Shown here piece by piece: positions 49,521 to 61,162 of a stretch of DNA of 64,000 nt. Each line of letters begins with the position of its first letter. Within the stretch, counting starts at the first letter, position 1. Source of the stretch: Nilaparvata lugens (lineage: Eukaryota > Arthropoda > Insecta > Hemiptera > Delphacidae); assembly GCF_014356525.2 (NCBI RefSeq), contig NC_052518.1, forward strand, positions 8,279,978 through 8,343,977. The letters run 5' to 3'. A program made the position numbers and the translations under genes. The notes below the pieces were generated by a model, which was given only the letters and a program-made list of their open reading frames with translations, did no database searches and was not told the DNA's origin.

Positions 49521-50425
49521 GTAACGTTCGACAATGCTGCCAACTTTGTCGTTTTGGAACTAAATTAAGGCGGCATCGACCTACGCATCATCCAACTATG
49601 TCCAGCATAAAATTGAGCTCCATAATGCAGTATAGCTCTGCCAGTACTTTACTTCTTTTCCACCTCATTCTTCTTCCTCGTCCTACTCCTTTCTTCTTTT
49701 TATTCCTCTTCCTCTTCCACCTCCACCTCTATACTATGCTCTGTTCAAACCTCCGCCAATTTATACAAGAAGTATTACATACTCATATTATATGAATAGA
49801 AATTGCAAAATTTCAGAATTTTCTATAATATTATTAAGCCTAATTATAAGTCCATATACAGTACTCATAATTCGGCATTTGATTTGGATGGGAAGTGGTC
49901 AATCATTCAGAAAGCCGTGATCTAATCCCGTTTAATTGGTATTTGATAACGATTTACAAATTAAATAAAAATCTATTAATCACTTATAAAAAATATAGAA
50001 GTGAGAGAAAAATTGAAATAAAGAAAATTCTACATCTAGAAGTGTTCTCACTTCAATTGGTACAGGTATATGAATAGAAATTATGATAATTATTGATAAA
50101 CAATAAATGGGTGCTTGTTAAAACAAAACGGGAATGCAGAAAAAGCCTTATTGAAACCCTCGGTATTGGAATTCGAAAAGAAAAATGATTGAAAATATGC
50201 TTCAAGAATAAGGGAAAAAAGATAAAACTTGGAAAAATGATAACAATTGTAAAATTAAAAAAGAGGATGGAAATGAATAAATGAAGAGCAAAAATTATTT
50301 ACTGCGTAACAAGTCATATTATTATTATTATATTATATTAGATCATTTTCAAAACGAAGTCACTTTGATCTCGATTGGGGTAAGTGCATACAGAATTACA
50401 CATCTTAAGAAACTGAAGTTAATTA
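49521..50425. other. Intergenic, pyrimidine-rich patch then AT-rich
   Basis: A CT-rich run (TTCTTCCTCGTCCTACTCC, then TTCCTCTTCCTCTTCCACC) at 49665-49735 gives the frame at 49466-49795. It is low-complexity rather than a gene. Confidence 0.4.
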
Positions 50426-50429
50426 TTGG

Positions 50430-50600
50430 ATTAGTAAGATTGATTGATTGATTGAGTACTTTATTTATGTAGATTACAATATATACTGGCTTATACACTT
50501 ATATACAATAGCTTACAATACAGCAAAATTATAGATGAATTTACAAAATATAAATTAAGAAAATAATTATTGAGCTGTATATAATATTAAAAAAAAACAA
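50430..50600 (-). mobile_element. LINE 3' tail remnant
   Basis: ATTGATTGATTGAGTACTTT, then ATTTATGTAGATTACAATAT: in reverse this is the A-rich, (TCAA)n-ended 3' tail of a LINE. No coding part is attached. Confidence 0.45.
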
Positions 50601-50756
50601 TTTGTAATAACTATAGATAACATAGATAATATTGTTATGCATCCACATAAATTGGCGGAGCTTTGGACATATCAATGTCCATTCTTCGGAAAGAATATTC
50701 GAAGTATTCCTCCCACTAACTCTCTACCAAACCTAAGAGAGAGAGAGAGCCTCTCA

Positions 50757-51205
50757 TCATAAAATATTATTAATACTGAAGCTACAGATACTAGCTTTCT
50801 GTCCGATACTGACAGTATCTTGTTTTTCTTCAATTATTGAAAAATCTAACTAGAACGCATTTTTGATCGCGTCTTTTTTCCATAGAAAGGATGTGGACCG
50901 CAGAACTCTGAATGACTAACGCTCTCTGAGTGCACATACATTAGTACGAGAGAGAGATTGATTGATGATTGATTTTTATTATGAGAGAGAGAGTGAGCGT
51001 GCGAGAGAGATTTGCTTATCAAATTATTAAATTGATATTAAAGCAACAGATACTATCTCTCTGTCTGATAGTAGGCCTATCTTGTTTTTCTTCAATTGAG
51101 GAATCCAACAAAAACACCTGTATTTGACTGCCGTCATTTTCCCCAAAGAAAGAACGTTTACCACAGAACTCAGAACGCCTGACCACTCTATGTGCACACA
51201 CCCTT
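50757..51205 (+). repeat. Diverged direct duplication, about 180 bp per copy
   Basis: ACAGATACTAGCTTTCTGTC at 50785 and ACAGATACTATCTCTCTGTC at 51045 begin two copies sharing ATCTTGTTTTTCTTCAATT, CCGCAGAACTC/CCACAGAACTC and GAACGC. GA microsatellites lie at 50740-50755, 50949-50957 and 50981-51010. Confidence 0.65.
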
Positions 51206-51332
51206 ACATAATGCGGTCTGTGTAAAAACAAAGGTTAACAACCCTATATATGTGTACGTTTTATTCGAATTGATTATTCTACCTTTCTGTAAATTTCTAA
51301 ATAGTCAACTGTAGTGAATCCTATTATATTAA

Positions 51333-51960
51333 GGCTATTATGCAAAGGCTAAAAATAAACTTTTCACTCGTGATATTTTTCGGAGTTTTTTGATTTGTAT
51401 ATCATCAAGCTATCAAAATGAAAAAGTTTTCTCGGAAAAACATTTTTTTTCTGATCATTGCTTTTTGAGATATGAGCGCCTAAAGTTTACATTTTTGGGA
51501 CAGAACATTTCAAATTCGGTAAGAGATAAATCCATGAGATTTAGAGGATAGATTCTTTATGGTATCGTTGATCTAGTAGAATAAAAATTTTCTGAAAATA
51601 TAAATTTTGAAGATAGTTATTCAATTTACTAAAATAACCAAAAATAACTTTTAGTTGAGTTATTTTTGGTAAATTGAAAAACTTTTCCAAAAATTGATAT
51701 TTTCTTAATTTTTTTGTTTTACTAGATCAACAATACCATGAAGAATCTATCCTCTAAATCTCATGGATTTATATCGTATCAAATTTGAAATGTTCTGTCC
51801 CGAAAATTCAAACTTTAGTCACTTATATCTCGAAAATTAATGATCGAAAAAAATGTTTTCCTGAGAAAACGTTTTCATTTTGATAGCTTGATGATATACA
51901 AATCGAAAAACTTGGAAAAATATCACGAGTAGAAAGTTTATTTTTAGCCTTTGCTCAACC
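51333..51960. mobile_element. TTAA-flanked fold-back element, 628 bp
   Basis: TTAA at 51329-51332 and 51961-51964 flank inverted arms of nearly 300 bp: left GCAAAGGCTAAAAATAAAC, right GTTTATTTTTAGCCTTTGC. Matching continues through TTTAGAGGATAGATTCTTTA against GAAGAATCTATCCTCTAAAT. The TTAA target suggests a piggyBac-type transposase in trans, by inference. No coding capacity is seen. Confidence 0.75.
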
Positions 51961-51989
51961 TTAAGCGAGCAATTTCTGTATTTTTATAT

Positions 51990-52345
51990 TTGGTTATATT
52001 TATTTGTGTTCAACGGATCTCGAAAACGGCTCTAACGATTTTCACGAAATTTGGAACATAGTAGGTTTATGATATGAAAATTCGATTGCATTAGGTGTCA
52101 TCCCTGGGAAAACTCGCTGAACGACATTAAAAGGATAATATTCATCCTTGGAAAAACAGCTGAGACTTTCGTCGTCCGTGGATAATAATAAGTGTGTCTG
52201 TGGAAAATCAAAATATCTCATCCCCGAAATTCATAAGCTGACATATAGCCAGCTGTAAAATATAATCATGATCATTTTAAAGAATTGTGTTCTGTTTATC
52301 AATAAATAAAAATAACGAGCGAAGCTCGGTGCCCCGATATTATAG
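51990..52345 (+). mobile_element. Probable non-autonomous Helitron-like element
   Basis: Contains AACGGATCTCGAAAACGGCT, then CTAACGATTTTCACGAAATT, and ends AATAACGAGCGAAGCTCGGT with a GAGCGAAGCTC palindrome near the 3' end. A short 3' hairpin before the terminus is a Helitron feature, but the exact terminus is not clear here. Confidence 0.4.
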
Positions 52346-52459
52346 TCTAATAGTCAACTTTACCTGGTTATATGTACGTCTATTAAATTTGTGATTAATC
52401 GCTAATTCAAGACGTAATCCGCTTATCTCATTGGTTCTCATCCACGAGGCATATTATCT

Positions 52460-52641
52460 GGATTCCCACACATCAGTGACAGTGAAAATGAACGGCACAG
52501 TGAAAATAAAATTTCTAGAGTTCTGATTAGACTGTTCCTACTCATCACGACCTAGCAAGTATGAATAATCCCGTTTGAACTTATGGGAATAATATTCTCA
52601 CTGTACCGGTCACTTTACTGTACACTGGTGTGTGGGAATCC
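52460..52641. mobile_element. MITE with GGATTCCCACACA ends, complete, 182 bp
   Basis: Left GGATTCCCACACATCAGTG and inverted right GGATTCCCACACACCAGTG. The core GACTGTTCCTACTCATCACG links it to the copies at 14100 and 39253, and a fragment at about 60010-60060 also belongs. Confidence 0.8.
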
Positions 52642-52791
52642 AACTTAACCGTCATTTAATCACGGTTAAATTCAATAGAATCTGAGCAACTGAGAAAGTC
52701 TCTTGGAAGCTAAATTCTGATCAAGAATTGGGAAATGGTATGCTGTTATATTTGAGAGGTAACAATATATTTTCCGATCTTTTCTAACACC

Positions 52792-53865
52792 ATAGTGAGG
52801 ACCACGTTATAATGGCAGTGGAGAAAGATAGGAGAACAACGTTACCGATCCTCTGTCTTGTCAATGCCTTCTATAGATAGCTGATTCAGGTTTATTGATG
52901 TAATATTAACTATTCATCCTCGTTTAAAATAATCAATTATATTTTACTAGTAGCTCTATGAACAGTAGACCTCGCGCAGTTATAAACCACAGCCTCCTCT
53001 TATACTGTCCATCAGAGTAAATCCTGTCTGTATGTCGTGTCGGCGAGATATCGGTGTGAAAACGGCTAACGGCTGTTGGGGTTGGTGTATCAAAAATGCT
53101 AACATCAAAACCTCATCTCCTTCAAGACATACTGGCAACAGGTCAGCCCGAGTTCAAAGCAGACAATACTATGTTATTTTAGTTATTAATTGCATGCGTT
53201 ATTGCATGCGTTACTGCATGCAATCAATAGTTCATTTAATAGTGCATAAAAATTGCATTCAATGAGGCATGCAATTAATAGACCACACAGCAGCTGATTT
53301 TTCACCAAGTTACATTGAGATATTGTATTGCATGCGTCATGGCATGCAATTTATAATCCACTCGACAGCTGATTTATGATGAATAATTCTATAGTCTGAT
53401 TTTTACTCTAATATTGGTGTATGAAGGAGGCTCCTTTTCCTTTTTTATTATCATTGAAATTAAAAATTTCCAAAAACCTTGTATATACGTCGACGCACAA
53501 TTTAAAAAGGAACATAGCTGTCAAATTTCATGAAAATCTATTGCTGCGTTTCGCCGTAAATGCGCAACATATAAACATTAGAACATAAAGAGAAATGCAA
53601 AACCGTTGACTTGAATCTTAGACCTCTCTTCGCTCGGTCAAGAAATTATATTTTTCAATAATTTCATGATGAATTTTCATAATTAAGATGAAATATTTTG
53701 TTCATTAATTATTAATTCTACATTGTTAAAAGACGATCTCGCAAAAGAGCAAAGCGAGAAAGAAATAGCGCTATCCGCTTTGTTGAATGATAGACAAGGA
53801 TAGCAATACCATTGCTATAATAATTAATAATCAAACACTGCCATTATAACGTGGACCTTACTATA
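52792..53865 (+). mobile_element. TATAGTGAGG-family MITE split by another element
   Basis: Left end ATAGTGAGGACCACGTTATA and right ATAACGTGGACCTTACTATA. The left half (to about 52948) and right half (from about 53642) are collinear with the uninterrupted copies at 19827 and 28290. The intervening 690 bp is a later insertion. Confidence 0.75.
52949..53641 (+). mobile_element. Inserted element rich in GCATGC palindromes
   Basis: About 690 bp running from TAGCTCTATGAACAGTAGAC to TAGACCTCTCTTCGCTCGGT. GCATGC occurs six times between 53190 and 53350 (TTGCATGCGTTATTGCATGC and onward). The end motif CTTCGCTCGGTCAAG resembles other insect non-autonomous elements, but I cannot assign a superfamily. 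The open frame at 53032-53265 is not recognised. Confidence 0.6.
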
Positions 53866-53879
53866 GTAAGGATACTCAA

Positions 53880-54075
53880 GTTTAGTAGCAACATTTAAAT
53901 GAGACTAAATTGTCTTGTTTCTTTCTCATAACTAAAGTATAGAATGTATTTTTAAAGTCAATGTGACTATTCAATGTGTAGTCACATTTAAATGTGACTA
54001 CATTATCTTGTTTCTTTCTCATAACTAAAATATATAATGTATTTTTAAATTCAATGTGAGGGATATAGTGTGATC
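53880..54075 (+). repeat. Two-copy tandem repeat of about 100 bp
   Basis: ACATTTAAATG, then ACTAAATTGTCTTGTTTC at about 53890, recurs as ACATTTAAATG, then ACTACATTATCTTGTTTC at about 53986. Both copies continue TTTCTCATAACTAAA to AATGTGA. Confidence 0.8.
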
Positions 54076-54664
54076 GATCAAATTGTTCTACAAGCGAATA
54101 AATTATTCCACAGTTACAATTTACATCGTAAGATCTTAACTATAATAGGTACCTATTCGCACTCAGCTAATTAAAACGACTTGACTTATGTTTCATTTCG
54201 TTGAAAGTTATCAGATAAATCGGAAAAAATTCAAGCTTAATGATACGTTTCAGTCTGGTGGATTTTTTAATGAAAAAAGGCTTCATAGAACGTGAACTTC
54301 GTACGGTTGACCAAGCATGAAAGACTCGTATTTTTCTTGTTATTTGGAGTGGCAAAACTGGAACATAAAACTTTGAAATTGAGATGGTACATGGTAGGCA
54401 CTTTATAAGAGATATCTAGTCACTTACACGTGTTAATGTTGTACATTACTGATTTCCCAGGAATGCGAGGCTCATAAAAGTGTAAAACACTGAGAAAATA
54501 GTAGGAGAGACATACTAAAAAACGCTATAATCAATTTGCTGAATATCTTACAGGTACACGCATTACCGTCGAATAATATTCCAGTTTCACTAAATATATA
54601 ACTATTTCGACTGTATATGGAAATATACAAGTTACATTAAGTCCAGATACGAGTTATTAATTAT

Positions 54665-54830
54665 TAGTGTAACCGTGTAACGGTTAGTGATCTGGAACGT
54701 CTTTAACTTCAACCTTATCGTTGAAGCGGTCTAGGGTTCGACTCACATTTCCACTGGCGTTTATCTGTATCAATCAATCCTCTACTCACGCACAAATCAT
54801 AGACTTATGTGAGCCTCACCAGCAAAGGAA
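54665..54830 (+). mobile_element. tRNA-derived SINE or tRNA-like element
   Basis: A-box-like GTAACGGTTAGTGATCTGG (54677-54695) and B box GGTTCGACTC (54735-54744), with spacing usual for tRNA-derived SINE heads. The rest does not form an acceptor stem, so a functional tRNA is unlikely. Confidence 0.55.
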
Positions 54831-54940
54831 GATACCTTCTAACTTGTTATTACTTAGAATTATTTATTAAAGACAGACAGAATGGATATTTATCTCTTTC
54901 CTGTATAGGGCTACTTGTAATATAAATATAAAGAAAATAA

Positions 54941-55085
54941 AAGATTTAAAAAAAGGGTACTGAGATTTTTATTTTCTTTATATTTAGAATGGATATTGTC
55001 TGTTCTTCTTTAGAGCTACTTTTGAATATAAATAAAAATATAAATCTGAGTAGGTAACCTTTTTTAAAATTATTTTTATTTATAT
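54941..55085. repeat. Inverted repeat with AAAAAAGGGTAC ends
   Basis: TTTAAAAAAAGGGTACTGAG (54945) and GTAACCTTTTTTAAA (55055-55070) are inverted. TAGAATGGATATTGTCTGTTC recurs in and near it. Related to the AGTACCC-ended elements at 24148 and 61163. Confidence 0.5.
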
Positions 55086-55089
55086 AGAA

Positions 55090-56090
55090 TAGATATTCTA
55101 TGACCGGTTCAGCGATAGATAGCAGACTGAAGTTACGACGCTCCACACCACTTGTGAATTTAATAGTAATATAATTCGTTCTTATTTCACATGATGGGTT
55201 TAGAATTGTTTGACGGTAGTTATTATAACTTGATCTGTTTGGTGATGACAGAAAGGAAAAGAATATGAATTGGGATCTGTTGAAACCTTTAAAGCTGACC
55301 CGTTAAAGCTGAATTTCAAATGGTAGCGTAATAATGAAGGTTTCTGTCCACACAATATTGTCTGATTAAAAAGTTCCGGATTAGTCTATACAGAAAATTA
55401 CACTTGCCACCAGTTACTTTTACTCTCATCAACAAGTGAATCAATGGGTAGCAACAGAATTATTAAGACAAATCATAAGATCAGTATCATTGATGACCTA
55501 TAGATTTAATTGAAATTGTTGGATTAATTAGTTCTTCTATAGAATATAAAATTTTAAGTGCAGGAATTGCAACAAAGAAAAGAATAATTTAACCATTTAT
55601 TCATTCCTATTCATTATATGGAAAAATACCAACAATTCAAGAAATTAACAAAAAATATTGTACTAATGCTTGTTATTTTTTATCTCTGAATTTCAGATTT
55701 CACTACCTATTAACTCAATTCAACAATTTGTGTTATTAGACGGGTCTGTCTGGTAGACAATACTAAATTAAAAGTATGTATCGTGAATAAATTTATAGGA
55801 AGTTGGAATTTGTCAATTTAATTCTAAAAACGTTCTCTCTTAAAGGATTCAGTGAGATTCAGGTTCGAATTGAACTCTGCATTTTTGTGTTATATCTATA
55901 CTTCGCACAAAGCTACAGGCTCATGTGATCGTGGAAATAAATTCACGGTTTTCAATGTAAGTTTGAATTCAATGTACGTAATGGAAATATATTTTGATAA
56001 GAAATTATATTCAGGATGAGATTTTCATATTTTGTGTAGGAGAGATTGAACAGGAGACATGGATAGCTAGATATATAGATCGAGAGATAA
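55090..56090. other. AT-rich intergenic DNA, nothing recognised
   Basis: No long frame, array or inverted repeat was found by eye. Confidence 0.35.
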
Positions 56091-56600
56091 TGAAAGAAAG
56101 AGAGAGATAGAGAGAGAGGGGGGAGAGAGAGAGGTTGATTGATTGATTGCCTTTATTAAGGGCAGAGTTAGGACTCCTTGTCCTCTCTGCCACACAACCA
56201 GAGAGAGAATAGAATAGAATAGAATGACTGCCTTTATTTTATACCTAGGAGGGCGAAGTTAGGGCGCAGTCGGCCCTCTATTGCACTTAACCCTCCAATA
56301 CAATACTAAATTATAATTTAACAAGCAATACACAGTAAAATAAAATAAAACAAAACAATATTTTAAATGAAAAAAGTAAAAAAAATTATTATAATAATAA
56401 GTAGAAAAGTTGAATAAACTTAAAAGTAGAGCATTCTTAGAATGTAAAATAACAAGATCTGGTAGGAAATAAATACAACATTTACGACGGAATGATAGGA
56501 TCGAAGGAGCAAAAAGAGCAATATGGCTACAAACCTTATATGAGCAAGATGAGAAAATAGGGAAATTAATAAATACTTCTAGCATGAAATTCATTTTGAG
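56090..56600 (-). mobile_element. GA microsatellites and a LINE-like tail
   Basis: GA runs at 56094-56133, then TTGATTGATTGCCTTTATTA, then (AATAG)n and ACTGCCTTTATTTTATACCT. The block CCTAGGAGGGCGAAGTT, GCAGTCGGCCCTCTATT is shared with 40145-40190. In reverse this resembles LINE 3' ends. The minus-strand frame at 56259-56594 is AT-driven and ends in this tail; I do not recognise its protein. Confidence 0.5.
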
Positions 56601-56734
56601 AGAGAGAAAGAGTATTTTTTATATCTGTCTTTAGAATTTACTTTTGAAGTTGAGCTTGATTCTCTTAAAATTACTCTAAAGAAATTAATTTTGAGACTGA
56701 ATAAATGAATGTATCAAAACTATGAAAAGTATGA

Positions 56735-56742
56735 AAGAGAGA

Positions 56743-56775
<33 letters not shown>

Positions 56776-56830
56776 GGGAAGAGAGGGGGGGGAGAGAGAT
56801 AGAGAGTGAGAGAGAATGAGAGGGTTTGAG
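56735..56830 (+). repeat. (GT)n then (GA)n/G-rich microsatellite
   Basis: GAGAGTGTGTGTGTGTGTGT followed by GAGAGAGAGGGGGGAAGAG and onward; strictly purine-rich on the + strand after position 56760. Confidence 0.9.
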
Positions 56831-57529
56831 AGTCTACGGTGTAGCAGAGTTTATAAAGTTTTTAAACAGTTTTAAAAGTTTATAAAGTTTTAAAACATTT
56901 CCATCTATGCTACCAGATTTAGAATATAAGAGGAGGAAAATACTGAGGATAGAAATAGTTTAGGATTCCCCCTTTGTTCTTTCTCATTGATACATGTTTG
57001 TGCGAATGGTTTATTCTTTCAAGTTTGAGGGCTCCTGGTTTTCAAAACAGTTCAAGGTCAAGGCACCTCAAGGGCATACCCCCTCCCACCATCACGTCAG
57101 TCCATTGGCCCTTCGCCCTGCGCTATTGAGAAGATGACGTTGATGTATCTCAAGGGACATGGAACAGAGGAAACTCAATTACAATATTATTATTACTTCC
57201 TTCCTTGAAGGAAGAAGTAATAATTTCATTTACTCGCTGAACCCAGACACTTTCAACATTTTTGTTTTTTCAAGTAATATGCTTTTTTGTAAATTATTGG
57301 CGTTGAAATTCATGAATAATTGTAATAATGTTTTACAAAATAATTAAATCTTAATTTCAAACTCAGTATGGTGTCTTCCATCCCAAGACACGTTGGTTGG
57401 AAATAACTTGGGAATTATTATTTATTCATCATTTACAATCAACTTAAGGACAAAGAAACAAAGAATTAACGTATTGTTGAAGGGCTTGAAGCGTATTCGA
57501 ATTAATTACGGTACTGTAACTCACTGTAG

Positions 57530-57675
57530 CCTCTAGTACTGTACTCTACTGTAAAACAGGTACTATATACTGTAAAACAGGTATTATACTGTAAAACAGG
57601 TAGTACTACTGTACTACGGTACTGTAAAACGTCTGTAGTTCTCTAGTACCGTACCGTACTGTAAGTACTGTAGTC
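57530..57675 (+). repeat. TACTGTAAAACAGGTA simple repeat
   Basis: TACTGTAAAACAGGTA occurs three times, surrounded by GTACTGTACT and GTACCGTACCGTACTG words. It is locally self-complementary. Confidence 0.75.
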
Positions 57676-58379
57676 ACCTGAAATAGTTTCATTTATCTGA
57701 CATAGCCATAGAAAACTTTTCCATATCACTTATACAGTAACGTACATCAATAAGAAGACTATATAATTGTCGGGGGTGCCAAAAAACCTGATCATCAATA
57801 TGGTCCAAATCTCACAAAAACCTGACTATTAACTTGTTAATTCAAATTCCGCAACACACCCCACACAAATAAGTCTACAAGGGTGAAGGGTGCATTTTCA
57901 GAAATAGTTATTTCCAGTAGATATATTCGTGTATATATTGTTATTGTTCACAACATGGTACCTAAGTCTCAGAAGGGATAAAGAAACATGAAGCTTTGTT
58001 TAATTTATAAATTAGACTTTTCTCCATAAATTGGATGGGGCACCTGTTAGATTATACAGTTTTTGAAATAGAGTCCATTGGTTGTAGTATCATCTTCGTG
58101 TTAGCTTTGAAATACGGTACAGTTCCAAAGTTTTATTTAGCTGAAGATTGTTAAAGTTCATACCCCATACACCTGAACCCTTAGTTAATAAGTATTTCTA
58201 AATAGTTCGCGAGTACGTATTTAGAATGCTCAATGCTGTTTACATCTACAGAATAACTTAGTAATCAGAGATATTGTTGCAGAATATTCAGATAGAATAG
58301 AAATTATCTCCCCTTGCGGTTTTCAATAATCTCCAGTAGGATAACGAAAATTAGATTATTTTATTACTGAGCTCCTTTT

Positions 58380-58780
58380 TGCGCTGTCGCTAGTGCTTCC
58401 GCTGTGGCCAGACGAGTCATAGTTTCTACTGCATTGGGGCGTTGGCGCGGGATCTTGAAAATCAATATAGTGTCTTGTAGAAGAATTTCGGTTTAGAATG
58501 TTGGCAGCATGATGTCAGTGCTCCTTCGCGTCGGTCGCCGGCCCCGTCGCTACAGCGTTTGGTTTTTAACGGAAAGCGAGACAGAGAAGAAGTTAGGAGA
58601 GAAAGAGATAATAGAAGAGAGAGTTCAACAAAGGAGACAGACAAAAAGAGAAGGCAAACCTCTACCCTCTCGCTCTTTCCTATCGGAACTTCTGTTGAGC
58701 TTCAGAGACGTTGAAACTGGAAACTGGATTGCGCACGCAATGTACTGCAGTGAAATTCAAACACCTGCTTGACAAAATCT
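58380..58780. promoter_or_regulatory. G+C-rich, CpG-containing promoter-like patch
   Basis: Stands out from the AT-rich surroundings (GCGTTGGCGCGGGATC, CGCGTCGGTCGCCGGCC). An 87-codon + strand frame starts at 58509 (MMSVLLRVGRRPRR) and ends at 58772, but it has no recognised domain. In the other direction the sequence is CT-rich (TCTCTTTCTCTCC), as in many 5' UTRs. A promoter or first exon of an unlocated gene is likelier than a small protein. Confidence 0.35.
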
Positions 58781-59166
58781 CGATTAAAATTACTAAAACA
58801 CCCCAAATACTTTTCTATTTACTATTTCACAAAGTTCTCATTACGCTTTATTATTAAAGAAAAACACAAATTTATATTTAAGTGAAATATTGCCAACAGC
58901 TGTTTTCAAATCCGGAACCTCCAAAAATCCAAATCAAATATATTACTCAATTTGGTAGATTGAAGAAACCCTCTGTTATTGGGGACCCTCATAAAATCCA
59001 AAATCCTCTACGTCTAGAGAATTTAAAATTTATCTGCCTTGGGTGCTTACCTGGAAACGTATTTATCCAAAAATATTAAAATATAGCAGTCCATATGAAT
59101 CAATAACTCTACGGTACTTGTTTATAAAATTACTGGTGGTTTATGCACACTGCATACTGCTTAGTA

Positions 59167-59385
59167 TATAGTGAGGTCCACGTTATACTGGCAGTGGATT
59201 AAGAAAGAAGAATAGCGATGCCGATTCTCTGCATTAATTAATTATATTTCCACACTGTCAAAAATATAATTGGCATCGTTGTGAACCTAGAAAAGGATAG
59301 TAACACCGGCTTTGTCGAATGATAGACAAGGATAGCAAAACCAAAGTTGATCAAATACTGTCATTATAACGTGGACCTCACTATA
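59167..59385 (+). mobile_element. TATAGTGAGG-family MITE, short derivative
   Basis: Both 30-bp ends are intact (TATAGTGAGGTCCACGTTAT and inverse). The interior is only about 160 bp, with some shared words (AATGATAGACAAGGATAGCA), so it is a deletion derivative. Confidence 0.8.
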
Positions 59386-59489
59386 GTATAGTAGCTTGAG
59401 ACCCTACTAATATACAAATATTCTGGTAGAGAATTTATAGGTATACCTACTAGACCTAGACTATATATAAAAAAGTACCGTACAAAAAA

Positions 59490-59660
59490 GATTTAAATTT
59501 GAAAGTACCCCAGCAGGATCTGTGGAGGTGTATACAAATGTCCAAAAAATATGAGGTACTGAAGCACCTCCTGGAGGCACCTGGTGGTGTGAAGGTGTAT
59601 ATAAAAGTCAAAAAAATACTAAAGTACCCCCTGGAGGGTCTGTGGAGGTGTGGTTACTTT
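59490..59660 (+). repeat. Two-copy direct repeat (GGAGGTGTATA)
   Basis: AAAGTACCCCAGCAGGATCT, then GTGGAGGTGTATACAAA, and AAAGTACCCCCTGGAGGGTC, then TGTGGAGGTGT, enclose a third diverged copy (GAAGCACCTCCTGGAGGCAC). The period is roughly 65 bp, and the frame at 59499-59705 is created by it. Confidence 0.6.
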
Positions 59661-60206
59661 AAGTTGCTATCTGAGAACAGAGAAACAATTTCTAATTTCG
59701 CATAATAATTATACTGTTTCTATCTATAAAAATGAAACATTGGAGATTCTATAGATCTCAAAGGACTAAGACAGACCGTACATAGAAGAGCAAATAAATA
59801 TTCTGATTCATTTTTTTCCTACAAGAATAGAACACAACACAGACACAACAGAACACAGACTATTCAGATGAATAGTCTTGTAGGGGTATTCCAGTAGAAC
59901 ATGCTCTGTATTACAATGTAATCTGTATTTTGTATGGAATAAAGAATATTTTAATTTTGAATTTGACAACAAAATTGATACATTTTTCAATTAAGTTATT
60001 GAGAATATTTAGTCCCATTAGAACTCATAGGAATATTTTCGCTGAACCGAACCCGGGCATTGATATTTGGAAATCAAGCTAGAATAAAATTTATTTATTT
60101 TTGCATTTCAAGTGTTGTGAGTGAAGTTGATGCTATTTAGATCCTTCTCCTTTACTCCACCACAAGTAATTAAATCAGGTGTGAGACGTATAATAACTTT
60201 CAATCT

Positions 60207-60529
60207 ATCAGGGAAAAACAAAAGAAAGTTTGTGTTAAATACTTTTAAACAAATTATGATAACTTTGTTGTAGTTTAGTAGTTTAGTTGTAGTTTGTGTA
60301 ACACTGTGTTACATTTGTAAATATTTGAAAAACATTTACTTGGCGAATTGAGGAATGCATTTCACTCAGGAGGAGCTTCATCAGCCTGATGAACAGTTTT
60401 TCGACAAGAAAAGTAAGTGTTTTTCAAATATTTACAAATGTAACACAGTGTCTAAACTACAGCAAAGTTATCATATTTCTTTTTTAAAGTATTTAACACA
60501 AACTTTCTCTTGTTTTTCCCTGATAAATT
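60207..60529. mobile_element. Fold-back element with 125-bp arms
   Basis: Left arm TTATCAGGGAAAAACAAAAG (60206) to GTAAATATTTGAAAAACATT (60330) pairs with GTGTTTTTCAAATATTTACA to CTTGTTTTTCCCTGATAAAT (60529). The loop begins GAGGAATGCATTTCACTCAG, a word shared with the element at 6563-6679. Confidence 0.75.
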
Positions 60530-60936
60530 GGAAGTGTTTCGTCATGGAAAGCAACATAAAAAAGTATGAAGTAATAAATTCAATTGGAAGGAAAATATTT
60601 TAAAAAAATAATGAAAAGATCATACCGTATCACTTTGTAAACCCAAGCAATTTACATAAAAAATATTAATCTGTTTTTTTATGTTGTCTATTCTTTCTGT
60701 AAGCCTGTATCCCTGAATAATAAACGATACTCCATTAAAGGTTTGAGGTTAATTGTAGTATTGTTGCGACCTGAGACCTTGATCAGATGCAAGACAAAGA
60801 TATCATTTTTTGTCTAATGTCTCTCTCTTCAATTGCCCACTTTCTATCCAGCCATTCTCTCTCTCTCATCTGTTCAATCCTTCCCAATCTCTTATCCTCT
60901 AAAATACTTGAGTATTATTACACAAATAACCTGTCT

Positions 60937-61119
60937 TCTCTATTATTCAGTGAAGGCCAAGTTTATGGCTCAGCATTGCCCCAATTTCGTTCTCAACATT
61001 CAGGCTATCCATTTGTGAAATTAAGGCTTGTAAAATTGAATTTGGAAAGAATATATGCATGCAATTTTGATAATGGATATGGGAAATTTTTACTACAAGT
61101 AGCCAACAAAGTAGGATAA
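60937..61119 (+). other. Weak exon-like segment
   Basis: After the pyrimidine-rich CTCTATTATTCAG the frame SEGQVYGSALPQFRSQHSGY, then PFVKLRLVKLNLERIYACNF, is open to TAA at 61117-61119. The amino-acid texture is plausible, but the frame also extends upstream into CT-rich DNA, and no partner exon is secure. Confidence 0.2.
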
Positions 61120-61162
61120 TTATGAAAGTGATAAGTGGACTCATTATTTATGAAATAGAATA

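Noticed and set aside
49466..49795. 109-codon + strand frame beside the tubulin promoter
   Set aside because: It is dominated by a CT-rich low-complexity run and starts inside the tubulin promoter region.
56259..56594. 111-codon minus-strand frame
   Set aside because: Its end lies in a repeated LINE-like tail shared with 40145-40190, and the rest is phenylalanine/leucine-rich AT-driven sequence.
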